Source: Limonium bicolor | Lineage: Eukaryota > Streptophyta > Magnoliopsida > Caryophyllales > Plumbaginaceae | Direction: 5' to 3' | DNA: 64,000 bases | Assembly (NCBI GenBank): GCA_023374045.1 | Contig: CM041777.1 | Location: 111,069,588 to 111,133,587, forward strand | The notes under the pieces: model-generated | What the model was told of the DNA's origin: nothing | Seen by the model: only the letters and a program-made list of their open reading frames with translations | Database searches by the model: none | Shown: positions 32,084 to 43,432 of the stretch, in pieces | Position numbering within the stretch: position 1 is the stretch's first letter | Layout of the letters: every line of letters begins with the position of its first letter | Translations under genes and position numbers: made by a program

Positions 32084-34351
32084 TTATTTTTCCACAAGTA
32101 GCCAGCCCATGGGATTAGCGGATTCAACAATCTCTTCTTCATCTATGAAAGGTACACTTCGCTTTGGCTTTCTGCACTTGTTTGTCAAGTATTCTCCACA
32201 AAGTCTTGGATTTCCAAGATACGATTTATCATCAAAGGTGTTGAATTGATTGCCTCCAGGAACCGCACCAGCCAAATTGTTATGTGACACATTGAAAACC
32301 TCCAAAAAATGTAGTTCCCTCAACTGGTCTGTATCTTTCCATCAAGTCTGTTAGAACTCAAGTCCAGATTTTGTAACTGACTCAAGTTGGAAAGTGACGA
32401 GGGAATGTGGCCCGTGAAACAGTTATGGGATAGATTTAGTGATGTTAAGGCAACTAGACTCCCAATAGCGTCAGGTATATGTCCTTGGAAATGATTTTGT
32501 GAGGCGTGAAGTAACACAGTAGAAGACAAGACCGTGTTTTCTAGGTGTTGGTCAATCCCTTTAACCATTGCTCTAATTGATCCATAAAGAGACATAGGAT
32601 CATCAAATGAGTTGGGACGAATATTTTATTTTCAGGAGTCATGCCTCTCAAGCTCCATACAAAACTTTCAGGAAATGTACCATTAAGATTGTTGCTAGAA
32701 ATGTCTAAGATTGAAGTTTGGGAAATAAATATTTTTATTTGTGTTTGGAAGCAAAGAACCATATATATTATTGGAACGTAAAGAGAGGATTTGCAGTTTT
32801 GGAAGAGATCCCAACCACATAGGAAAAGCGTCATCAAGTTGATTATTCCCAGATCAAGAATTAAGAGTTCACTACATGAAGCCAATGACCAAGGAATCTT
32901 TCCAATGAGATTGTGTTGTCCAAAATAAGGAATTGTAGTTGGCTACAATCCTTGAAGAGGGAAGGAGAAATAGTACCACTAAATTGGTTATGTGACAAAT
33001 CGAGGACAGAAAGGGAGGATAAGGTGCAAATTGATCGAGGGATTATCCCATAGTCTCGAACTTTTGATATATTATTGTTATAGAGATTTTTGAAATATGA
33101 AGTAGGAGGAGGATGCTCTCTTCCTAAGTGGTTTGAAGAGATGTTATAACTCAACGAGTCTCTATTTGCTTCTAATAACCATGTTGGTACATCTCCATAG
33201 AGATTGTTATTTGAGAGATCCAAATATTTAAGGTTTCTTTGGCCTCTCAAAACACTAGGAAATTGGTCAAGGTTGCATGATGACATATATAAACTCATAA
33301 ATTGATGGGGATATGATGACGAGGTAACCCCAGTGGTTGTAGTTGTGTTATTCATAATATCATCTATCAAAGACATATTACTTCCTGAGATACCAAGTCC
33401 TTTTAGATTCGGGTGAACCTTGGAGAGCGGTATGACTCCAGTCAAGTAGTTTCCATCCAAGGTATAGGGCTTTGAGGGTTTTAATTTCAAATATGAATGT
33501 TGGTACCTCTCCACCAATTTTATTATGTGAGATGGCTAAAGACAAAAGATTTTGTTGACCTTTCAAAAGACTTGGAAACTTTGTGAGATTGCAATTCTAC
33601 TAACCATAAGTGTTCAAACTGAGGATGTGAAGAGGTGAGATGGTCAGTGTTATTGGCATTATCAACCTCATGTAGATCAAAATGATTTAATGACAGATCA
33701 AGATGTATTACAATCGGAAAGTGGTGGAGCAACTGGTGAAGGGGATAGTAAAGCTCAAGTGGTTATATGAAAGGTTAAGATGCTTGAGGCTTTTAAGTTT
33801 GAATATAATACTTGGGATAGGTCCTGTATATTGTTGAAACTAATATCAAAATGCTTGAGCGGACTAATTGGGAGGTCATTAGTGTGACCAATGGTCGTGA
33901 AAAGGTTTAGAGAAAGATCTAGATTAACAAGTGCAGGAAATTCAAATAGCCAGTTGGGATAGTACCCTTGAGACTGTTTCCGGAGAGGTGAATGAAGGAT
34001 AACCTTGAAAGGGCGGATGAGTTAAGCTTAGAGGGCAGCTCCCCTCAATGCCAACAGAGTGTGCATCATGGTTGATGAGGTTAAGTGCAAGGACATGGCC
34101 TGTTGATGGGTTGCAAGTAACTCCTTGCCATAGGCAACAGTCTGTTCCTGGGATCCAGAGAGAGCCATTGTATTCGGATGAGGGTGTGAAATTGTTGAAG
34201 TTGAAGACCCTGCTAAAGTTTAGCAGTGCATTTTTCTCATGTTGATGACACAAGGTTGATGTGGCCCTAATTGGAGGAGAAGCTGCCCACAAATGAACAG
34301 AAATTTGGACAAGATGATGATTAGTAGATGGATCGTCACACATCCTCTCAT
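32084..34351 (-). pseudogene. LRR receptor-like protein, copy C (frame-broken, membrane anchor deleted)
   Basis: From the ATG at 34351 (MRGCVTIHLL) it matches the intact RLP along its length, but the frame changes about seven times (for example near 34290, 33950, 33560, 33400, 32880, 32590 and 32330). After ESANPMGWLLVEK it stops: the segment for the transmembrane helix and cytoplasmic tail of copy B is deleted, with the break inside similar GGA-rich words (about 32090). It also lacks most of the 46-aa repeat region, joining LDLSHNQ directly to FSGTISPSLF. Some one-base breaks may be consensus errors, but the loss of the anchor is a larger real change. Confidence 0.9.
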
Positions 34352-35249
34352 TTTGTGTGCAAATGTTGATATTCTCACTCTGTTTCTTTGTTATCTGGAA
34401 AGAACTTATACGACCTAAAATTAGTTAATATATATAGATATGGGGCTGTGCGAGGAGGGCTTCCGTCAAGTTTCCTGGATTGATCTATTAGTATGTTTAG
34501 TTACTTTGTTTGCGAATAGTGTGTGTCACTAATTAAGAGTGCAAAACTGACCCGACAAGTCGTCATCATATCATCTCCCGCGCTCTGTCAACCTTTCGTC
34601 GTATGACTATTATCTAATCATATGTTGACGTGTGGGCAGATTGTTAATTGCTTCACGTCCTTTATCTTTTGTTTACCTGGTATATTTATTTCAGCATAAA
34701 AAAAGGTTATTATATGATCCACACAAAAGATATATCGAGACCATAAGCAGATGACGTTAGGATAATATTTCTTGACTTTATGTTGTCTTGTTCGGAATCC
34801 CGCTTTGTGGTTCTTAGTTCTTGTGCCTCCAATTATACTGGCAATTCACCCTATGTATGTACATCTTCCACTTCAAACCACCCTATATTTAACTTGGTAT
34901 ATATTCGTCATATGCAACGTTGTATGGCCCAATTCACAGTTTTTCGAAAGGCCAAAATGCATGAACTACATTTATTTTTTTTCTATTGACGATTGAACTA
35001 CTGCAATGTTGATGAATGCTATATTAAAGAGCAAACGTATTATAGTTCAGATTTATTATTCCGTCTCTTTTCAGTTCGAAACTTAATGCTTGTCTTTTCA
35101 TCTCGTAGTTCTTCTCAAACCATTGTTTTTCTAATTAAACTTTAAATCAAGATGAGAGAAAAAATAATAAAAGGGTACGAGTTACACTGTGATTTCCAAG
35201 TCAAGCAAGAAAGTCCTCACTGTTGACGTAGCATTATGTAATCTACATT
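34352..35249. other. 5' flank of RLP copy C, no gene seen
   Basis: Matches 1642-2388 upstream of copy A, with about 110 extra bases near 34570-34680 that are absent from A. No coding content. Ends in TAATCTACATT, the left target duplication of the following LINE. Confidence 0.7.
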
Positions 35250-37931
35250 TATTATCCTTTTCCTGGCCGGTGAAGTAGCAGCGGCGCGAGAGGGGAACCG
35301 CACCGGGCAGCAGCAGTTCGTACCAAGGGCTTCTCTGCTGGGTTTAGCAAACATTACAGCATTAAATCAAATATTTTTAATTAGGGTTTCGCATCAGCTT
35401 TGTCATGGCCGCCAGTCGTCGATCGATCGATTTCACAGATCACTGAAGCAGAAAGAATTACTCAGCAGAGCAAACGGCTTCAAGTAAGAGGAAGGTTAGA
35501 GGCGAGCGAGCAATTCCACCTGCTTTTGGAGTAGACGCGACCGAGTCGTCCTGCTTCTGGAGTAGACGCGACGGAGCAAGCAACAAAAAAAAAAAAAATT
35601 GAGGGCTTGAATCCGGCTTGTTCTTCTGATTTCTTTTTCTGGTTGAACGGTGTACATAATTTCAGATTTGCGGCCGAGGTAGTAAACCAGGGGCTGGGAG
35701 ATTGGTACAGTGAAGTTCTTGACTAGCGGGGTACTCTGATATCTCTCCTGCGTGTCAAGTTACTGATCGAAGATGGCACATTTTCACTGAGCCGATTGCG
35801 GGAGAGGTTCAGGGAAGTGAGAGATTTTTTAATTCGAGGAGTTCGGAGGGAATTGCCTGAGTTGGATCTGAGATGAAGTAGTTTACAATTGACGTACGCA
35901 GATTGTTTGATAAAATGTCTGACTGAGGTTTGGACTCATGGCATGATGGTAGAAGGGTGAATTTTACTTTTGTCGGAATTCTAAATCTTCCTTAAACGTA
36001 GAAAAAGGAGGAGAGGTTAAAAATGAAATACAGATGGATGAAGAGATCGAAGTATGCAGATGATAGAAGACCAGTGAGGCACCGGAGAGGGACAGGATAT
36101 AGCAACAGACAGCCTAAAGATGACAGGCGAAGGAAGGAGAGTCGTGCCCGTGACCGAGGTAACTTGGAAAATTTTACTCCCATTACATCTTTATAGACAA
36201 CATCATTAGAGAAGTGTCGGAGTATCATCTAGGGAAAATAGTAAGCAGATTCGCCAAATGGACCAGAATCTACATTTGTAGAAAGGTGAGAAAATGGTCC
36301 CAGAAAGCTTTTGCGTTTGTTGATGTTGGACATGTACGGGATGCAAAACGAGTGATTCAAGGTATAAAAGGATGGACCATCAACGAAAGTGAACTTTGGG
36401 CTAGACTGGAATATCAAGACAATAAGGCTAGAGGAGGAAGGAGTAGATCAAGATCCGATGAGAAGCCGGAAAAGTCAAAAATTCCTCCTCCAAAGGAGAA
36501 AGCCCGGCCCTATCAAGACTATCTATTAGCGTCAAAGCGGATGAAGAGATGAAAGCGTGTTTAGAGAAATGCGTGATTGTTGTTACTCTTCAAGAAGAAA
36601 AGACTGCAAAAGATGCGATGAATCTCATGATTGCTCGTTGGTCTAATACTGCCGGGTTTGCTGGCCTTCTCAAGGAAAAAGTTCCTCATTGTCTTCAACT
36701 CACGCAGTGAAGTAGAAGATATAATAAGCAAAGCACAAAGAGAGGGCAAGGCTGACGGGGCATGGATATACGACGATGGATGTCTTATGACCAGGTAGAA
36801 AAGCGTAAAGCCTGGGTCATTATGCGAGGTATCCCACTCCATGCATGGAATAAGAAAAACGTGCGCAAGATCGCACAAACGGTTGGGAAGTTATTAAAAT
36901 TGAGGATGAGGATATCGACTCCATGGAAAATGTAGAGGTTCGTGCCCAAGTCGAGACATCCACACTTCAGTTGATCAACTTGAAGATCACTGTCATTGTC
37001 GAGGGTCAGGGATTCTCGGTGAGTATAGTAGAAGTGGATAACCAATATCCTCCCCCCAAGAACCCAGATTCCTCTAACAGTATAATTCAGTTACCAAGGG
37101 ATGAGGGAAAAGATACAATAAATCAACAACATCCAAAAAATGGTGAACAAGATCAGTCCGAAAATGCTAAGGATCTCAGCTGTTACAATGCCTCCCAAGG
37201 TAGTGAAATCGAAAAGAGGCATATAGATTCCCCAGACAAAATTGCTGCTGGTATTGATGGGGTACGAGATGAAGAGGCTGATAATATGCTGGGCACATTA
37301 TTTTATGAGGAGCTGCCTCACCCGGGTGCTGCAGTGGAGTCACGTCAGAAGTATGGGACCGGATGTTGCCTAATCAGACAAGGAATAGTGTTCCGGCAAG
37401 AAATGAACAAGGTAAAATCATAAACCCGGATGCAGAAGCGGATGAATGCATCAACCTAATGAGACAATTAGGCTGTCATGTGCCGAATCCAACCCAGACC
37501 AAAGCCATATTATCAGTCAAATCCAAGAGCAAATGTGACAACATGGGCCTAGATTATGGGCTTAATTTTGGGAGATTAGCTTAAGAGAGGGTTCGGTCGC
37601 GATTGGTTATTTGAGGATGAGGTGGTTATGTTCTCTAGGGTGGTTTTTTTAGCCCATTAGGTGCTAGAGGTTTATTGTATCTGAAGGGGCGTGCGAGGTC
37701 TTGTTGTGGTGCTTCTGGGAGGATGCTTTGGTACGTTTCTTTAGTGTGGTGGTGCTTGTACTGGGCACTTCTTGGAGTGTTCTCTTTGTTGTCTTTTTTG
37801 AGGTGGCGGGTACTCTTTTTTCTTCCTGGGCTTTTTCCCATTGGGTTTTGCCTAGAGAGGTTTTAATGAGACCCGATATTTGTCACTCACCTTTTTATAA
37901 AATGGCTCTTAGCCCTAATTATAAAAAAAAA
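35250..37931 (+). mobile_element. Nonautonomous L1-type LINE with ORF1 only
   Basis: The insertion is flanked by TAATCTACATT (35239-35249 and 37932-37942), while copy A has one uninterrupted TAATCTACATT at 2378-2388. The 3' end is an A-rich tail after CCCTAATTAT. It has a GC-rich 5' leader, an ORF1 and then directly a 3' UTR. No endonuclease or RT domain is present, so ORF2 has been lost and the element must have moved in trans or lost ORF2 afterwards. Confidence 0.9.
36023..37584 (+). pseudogene. LINE ORF1 (RRM plus DUF4283-like), frame-broken
   Basis: The ATG at 36023 starts a basic N-terminus rich in Arg. After a one-base break near 36190, an RRM-like domain follows: FIDNIIREVSEYHLGKI (RNP2 region) and SQKAFAFVDVGHVRDAKRVI (RNP1 region), then GWTINESELWARL. 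A second domain has RKAWVIMRGIPLHAWNKKNV near 36790-36860, close to the LINE at 58244-58444. A low-complexity middle follows, and the end is ADECINLMRQLG...LNFGRLA at 37584. Two further frame breaks lie near 36550 and 36790. ORF1 proteins bind element RNA. Confidence 0.82.
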
Positions 37932-37942
37932 TAATCTACATT

Positions 37943-38171
37943 ATTAGTTCTTCATCGTAAGATCACTTCATACAAATAATAATCGAGCAAGAAGTTAAAA
38001 CTGAGAGTAGTTTTTAATTATCGTGTCCCAGAAAGAAAAAGAAGAATATATATCCAAAGACAAGCTAGTGTATCTACCTAATTCGAAGGTAATTGGAAAA
38101 CCATTCTAGGCTCTAGCTACGCCTAAAAGATCAATGGAGATTAGATATTATATTATGATCTTAAACAGATT
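37943..38171. other. RLP-cluster flank between LINE and Harbinger-like element
   Basis: Continues the match to copy A (2389-2610), including ATCATCGTAAGATCACTTC-like and CTAGCTACGCC words. No gene. Confidence 0.6.
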
Positions 38172-39225
38172 GGCTTCGTTCGGACATGTCACAAATGTGG
38201 CATAAATGTGTCATTTTTTATTTTGCATTTTTGACCCAAAATGCCAAACCGTCATCACCGAACAACAATTTTCAAAACCCACAAGTATACTTTTCAAAAC
38301 AACCATAACAACAACCACAAAACAACCAACAATTTATGCTGCAAATAGAATTAATACCGTAAACAGAGACGGAGCCAAAAACTATAATTAAGGGGGCGAG
38401 AATATTTTAATAATATAATTAATATTTAAAAATTAATTTTTAATAAATTAATTTAAATTTTCAATACTTATAATTATATTTTAAAAATGATTTTATATGC
38501 TAATATATGTTTTTTTTATTTCTCAGTATATCCAGTATTAAATTTAATTTATGTTTTTGAATTTCATTAAGTAATATTTAATTGATTAGAATATATTGTT
38601 TTAACTACAAATATGTTTAAAATAAATATTTTATCAATAATTAATAATATATAATAAAAAATAATAAGTGATAGTTGTACATATATATTCGGTTACAATC
38701 AATTATTTTATTATTAGAAAAATTATTTTTTCAATTCAATGATATTATTTATTCCATTAAAATTAAAATAATCTTAAGTATTAATACATTTGAAATGTTA
38801 TATTAAATATAATATGTAATCCATAAAATTTTATTTTTATATGTAACTTCTAATATATTTGCTCTAAACACAATGGTTTATTTCTTTATTTTTTTTAAAT
38901 ATATGTAAAAAAATATTGATAAATTAATATGTATACATATTATAATTAATTATCACTAAAATGTTAATAAAGAATAATAATAATTAAAGTATATAATTGA
39001 ATATCTACATATATTTTAACTTTATTAACAAAAAATGTTTTAAAATGTAATATGAAATTTTTAATTGTAACTCCAAAAACGCTAAACGCACTGCACAAAC
39101 TAACTTATTCAAAACAGCCAGACGAAACCGCCGTCTGCTGAACACTATTTTTCAAAACAGCCACAAAACAACCAACACAAAACAACCAACAAAACTACCA
39201 CGTTTATGCCCACCCGAACGCAGCC
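38172..39225. mobile_element. PIF/Harbinger-like nonautonomous element, ~1.05 kb
   Basis: Terminal inverted repeats GGCTTCGTTCGG (left) and CCGAACGCAGCC (right) bound an insertion that is absent from copy A (CAGATTAGGCTACAAC near 2606-2621). TTA/ATT at both sides fits a 3-bp target duplication but is not exact. Next to both ends, AAAACAACCAACA-type words occur in the same orientation (about 38300 and 39165). The centre, 38380-39070, is very AT-rich and may be a further nested insertion (it starts near GAGACGGAGCC). No transposase. Confidence 0.6.
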
Positions 39226-39823
39226 AATTAAGCTACAACTCAAGTAGGATCCATTTAATATAACTCTCTTAATATATACACCCCAAAAAATAAAGAATTA
39301 TCTCCTCTCATCTACCTCTATTTATTATCCCGTGGTTTGGTCGTTGATGGAGTAATATCCTAGAAACAGGTATTCAAAACTTACCAGAGAAAAGTTTCAT
39401 TCACTGTTCTTATAAAAAAACGACTACTGATCAACATTTAGCTGAAGCGGTCAAGCCGTGTTGCAGTCACTTGATGTACAACTCACCATTTAATTCAGTC
39501 TTCTTTGTAAATATCTATTACTATATGTAGCTAGCTAGGTTGTCATTTAGTGTGGAATATTGACTTCAAAAGTATAGTCATCTACCGTGATTTTTGGTTT
39601 AGAAATTAATACGGTACGTAAATTTGAAGGGGTCATGAACCGCGTGCTTTTGTCACTTGCACAATCATGTGGGCCAGAAATCAATGGCTTGACCAATATA
39701 TTGATCTATCTCTTGATAACTTCACTCTGATCCATACAAGTAAGGTCCTGTGATCTTTCTAACAAAAAGTGACGTTTCAATATAATTGGTCGCTACTCCT
39801 TTTTTCAAAAAAATTATGACCAC
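39226..39823. other. RLP-cluster flank with unoccupied copia site
   Basis: Matches 2614-2768 plus 8295-8744. GAAGCGGTCAAGCCGTG at 39445-39461 is the uninterrupted form of the copia target (GCGGT, 39447-39451). No gene. Confidence 0.75.
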
Positions 39824-39968
39824 ACTGATATTCTGTTGGTTCAATGGTGATTGGGACTAAACTTGATAGGGAAACCATGGTTCAATCCCCCGCAACGACT
39901 ATTGGAAGGTATCCACCCAAAGCTGATCCGGATGTAGTCCAATAGGACGAACCGGACGGCAGACAAAC
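39824..39968 (+). mobile_element. tRNA-derived SINE, complete, with ~16-bp TSD
   Basis: Box A-like TTGGTTCAATGGTG (about 39837) and box B GGTTCAATCCCC (39879-39890) mark a tRNA-type head. The body ends in an A-rich run. AAAAAATTATGACCAC occurs on both sides (about 39808-39823 and 39969-39984), a long target duplication as made by LINE machinery. Confidence 0.82.
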
Positions 39969-40058
39969 AAAAAATTATGACCACTTCTATGATACAACCC
40001 AGTGTAACGAAGAAGGTCAATAGTGTCTTTTGTGTTTGTTTATTAACTGTTGTTAGTA

Positions 40059-40289
40059 TGCCCTCCGTTCAATAATATCTGTCGTTTTAGAAACTTACAC
40101 ACTTATTAAGGAAAGTATGAAAATGACGGATGTACCCCTACTTTTTATTTTTCCATTTAGATAATAATTATTTTTATCTTGAATAATAGGGTAAAAATAG
40201 AAAAAAGTGTGTCAAAAAACTAGAATGACACACATATTTTTAAACAAGAATCACTTACTAAAATGACAGATATTAATTAACGGAAGTAG
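40059..40289. mobile_element. Stowaway-type MITE
   Basis: CTCCGTTCAATAATATCTGTC on the left and GACAGATATTAATTAACGGA on the right are imperfect inverted repeats. TA lies outside each end. Length and AT-rich interior fit Tc1/mariner-derived Stowaway elements. Confidence 0.7.
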
Positions 40290-40298
40290 TAATACTTA

Positions 40299-40501
40299 GG
40301 GCATCCACAATGGTGTGGAATCCACTCTAAATTAATAAAACAAAAAGATAAAATATGACATGGAGGAGAGAAGTTGTGTGAGAGTTTCTTAACTAAGAAC
40401 CCCAAAAAGTGGGTGTGTTAACAAAAGAAGAGAGAATTGTGAGGAGAAGAATAAAATTATTATTTTAAGAGTAGAATCCACTCTTGTTATTGTGGATGCC
40501 C
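40299..40501. mobile_element. Tourist-type MITE with TTA target duplication
   Basis: A 203-bp element has ends GGGCATCCACAAT and ATTGTGGATGCCC, then inner repeats GTGGAATCCACTC and GAGTAGAATCCACTC. TTA flanks it at 40296-40298 and 40502-40504, as for PIF/Harbinger MITEs. Related to 8826-9015. Confidence 0.9.
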
Positions 40502-40739
40502 TTAGTTCTCTCCCATCGACGGGTGCTTTGTTCCCCTCGTTTCTCGCTCCTCTCTTCTTGGAATCTGGTGGTTGAAGGGGCTTGGCTTAAGACCTGGTCT
40601 CACAAGCAATCCAGATTTTTCTAGATGTATTCTCATTGGTGGAATGCCTTTTTTTATTATATAATGATTAGTTGTTTTAATTATTTGGTAATGATTGGTG
40701 TATTGAAAAGCCAAAAGGTATTTTGTCATAAATTTTTAA

Positions 40740-41480
40740 CTATATTTAAATCTGTCCATGTTTTCCAATAGTATAGAAGTAATAATTATAGGGTAGTTTA
40801 ATAGTCACAAGATATTTGGTATATGATTGTAAAAGAAGGTAGTAATTCAACATATTGTTATTTGTAATTGATATATTAATGATTTAGTATTTCAGTATAT
40901 ACGTTTTGGGAAACTAAAAGTTATTTAGGACATTAAACAAATTATTATATTAAAATTTTTCACGTTTTCCAATATCGCAGAAGAAATCATTATGTGGTAG
41001 CTTAACAGTCACCCGATATCTGGTATATAAGTGTAGAACATGTTAGTGTTTAAAAGTATTGTTATGAGTACTTGAACTAGTACTAATTTAGTATTTTAGT
41101 GTATATGTTTTGAAAAACTAAAAAGACACTTCTGACATAAAAAATTTGTTATATTTAAATTTTTTCACATTTTCCAATATCACAGAAGTAATAATGATGT
41201 GGTAGCTTAATAGTCAAGTGTTATCTGGTATATGAGTGTAGAAGGCGTTAGTAATTAATATATTGTTATAAGTATTTGATATACTACTGATTTAGTATTT
41301 GAGTGTAAATGTTTTGAAAAACTAAAAATATATTTTTGTTATAATTTTTTTAATATATTACATCTTTTCACGTTTTTCAATGTTTGTGGAGTAATATTAT
41401 GGGGTAGTTTAATACTTCTCATATCTGTTATATGATTATAAGTGTACATGGTAATTTAAGTAGAACTCATTTAGTATTTG
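40740..41480. repeat. ~205-bp tandem repeat, about 3.5 units, in MULE2
   Basis: TTTTCCAATAT-like words recur at about 40759, 40972, 41168 and 41380. Shared segments include GGTAGCTTAATAGTCA, ATCTGGTATATGAGTGTAGAA and GATTTAGTATTTGAGTGTA. Confidence 0.9.
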
Positions 41481-41749
41481 AAACGAAAAGTAGTATCCAG
41501 TAAATGAATTTAACACAGACTAGTATTCGAGTAAGGCTTTTTATAGTATATGTATAACTGAACTGAGGAATTGGTAGATGAATAGTCAAAACAATAATAA
41601 ACATAATATATATGTTTCTCACATACCATACCAGAATTACTTAATGCTAGTTAGCTTCTTCTTCCTCATTCCACTTCACCACCATTTACGCATGATATAG
41701 TATTTTCCTGATTCTTGGTATCATATCTACATTGTATGGATTACTTAAG

Positions 41750-43330
41750 TAAACGACTGACTATATGTTAAGTATTCGAGTAAAGGACATATACTTAAAA
41801 GTGACCGACTGTATAAATAGTGTACATAAGTATATGAATAAGGATATCGTAATGGTACGAATGTGAAAGTGTTAAGTATACATATATTTACAAATTAAGT
41901 ATACCAATATTTTAACTATAACTATATTTATAAGTTAAATGTACGAATGTTTAAACATATTGTTATATGAGCATAGAAGACGTGAGTGCTTCAACATATT
42001 GGTATACTTAATTTGTAAACATTCGTATACTTAACACAATCACATCTGTATACTTAATTTGTAAACATTCGTATACTTCCCACTATTACATTAGTATACT
42101 TCATACTATTACATTTGTATACTTCACACTATTACATTCGTATACTTCACATATTACATTCGTATACTTACTTTTGTAAACATTTTGTATACTTACCACT
42201 ATCACAAATTTGTATGCTAAGGATCTAATCAGTCAAACACTATTTTTTGTAACGATCATACTTATTATACAATAATGCTAATGCCTTAGTTTTTGTTAAA
42301 AGAAACTTAAGTATACAATTATATACTTCTATACCAATATTCATATACTTGAAATATGAATATTCATATACTATATGAACCAACATCATACACTTTATAT
42401 AACTACATTCGAACACTTTATATCTGTATACTTAATTTGTAAAACTTTCTCGTAGGACCACCAGACCCAGCCTTTTTTTAACTACAATCAAACACTATTT
42501 TCGTATACTTAATTTGCAATGGTTTCTCACATGACCACCAACCCATCCTTTTCTAGAGCTTGTTCCTTAAGCAACCTCATTGGATCACTCTTCAGTCCCT
42601 GGATTAAGTCAATGAGACGAGCAGTTGAACCTCGATAAGGTGACATAAACGACTTCGGGTCATTTTCTTGTACCAACTGTTACAAAAACAATGGTATATT
42701 AGAAAAAGCATTCTAATTATATATATAGTCAGTCAAATACATGTAATATTCGTATACTTAATTTGTGAGAATTCGTATACTTAACACTATCACATTCGTA
42801 TACTTAATTTGTAAATATTCTTATACTTAACACTATCACATTCGTATACTTTATTTATACTTAGTATCTAAACAGTCAAATACTTTATTTTTATAGATTT
42901 GCATACTTAGTATCTAAACAGTCGAATACTTTATTTCTGTAGATTTGCATACTGAGTATCTAAACAGTCGAATACTTTATTTCTATAGATTTGCATACTT
43001 AGTATCTAAACAATCGAATAATTTATTTCTATATATTTGAATAATTAGTATCTACACAGTCGAATACTTTATTATACAGATTTTATACTTAATGTCTAAA
43101 CAGTCGTATACTTAATTGATACCAAAACAGTCAAATACTTATTTTTTAAAAAACTGTCGAATACATTATATATATTCGTATATACACTCGAATACTTTAT
43201 TTATATTGCTTCGTGTGCTTAGTATACATACCGTCAAATACTTTCTTTCTGTCGGTTTCTATTCTTAATATCTAAGCAGTCAAACACTTAATTTATAAAT
43301 AAAATCGAATACTTAACTTAAAAAAAGTGG
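41750..43330. repeat. TCGTATACTTA / CAGTCGAATACTTTA short-unit array in MULE2
   Basis: Dozens of 30-50-bp units have TTCGTATACTTA with ACACTATCACA or AATTTGTAAACA. Further right the unit changes to TAGTATCTAAACAGTCGAAT with ACTTTATTTCTATAGA. Units are irregular in length and sequence. An exon-like stretch at 42521-42677 interrupts the array. Confidence 0.9.
42521..42677 (-). pseudogene. Exon-like fragment inside MULE2, unknown protein
   Basis: On the minus strand an acceptor (GTTTTTGTAACAG) is followed by a frame reading LVQENDPKSFMSPYRGSTAR, then LIDLIQGLKSDPMRLLKEQA and LEKDGLVV, then a donor-like CAT|GTGAGAAAC. Splice borders at both ends plus a good coding composition support a true exon. 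The donor-side sequence (GGCTGGGTCTGGTGGTCCTA) is partly repeated at about 42450-42480, inside the array. I do not recognise the protein. A likely captured gene piece. Confidence 0.5.
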
Positions 43331-43382
43331 AATACTTTATCAAAACAAAAATATGCTCATTTTAGTATGAGAACAAACTCAC

Positions 43383-43432
43383 CCTTATTTTTCTCTTGAT
43401 TTGGTTTTACCAACGTGCTGTTCCAACTCCAT
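43383..43432 (-). pseudogene. Possible first exon of the MULE2 gene
   Basis: On the minus strand an ATG at 43432 reads MELEQHVGKTKSREK, then TAA just before a donor GG|GTGAGTTTG. Upstream lies a long leader without an obvious TATA. The stop codon precedes the donor, so splicing to 42677 would not give a continuous frame unless a base is wrong. Weakly supported. Confidence 0.3.

Noticed and set aside
37635..37934. ORFs in the LINE 3' UTR
   Set aside because: They lie after the ORF1 stop, in the 3' UTR before the A tail, overlap on both strands and show no domain.
41750..43330. CRISPR-like alternation of repeats and spacers
   Set aside because: Unit length and sequence vary, the DNA is plant, there are no cas genes, and the array lies in a MULE. 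It is an ordinary minisatellite.
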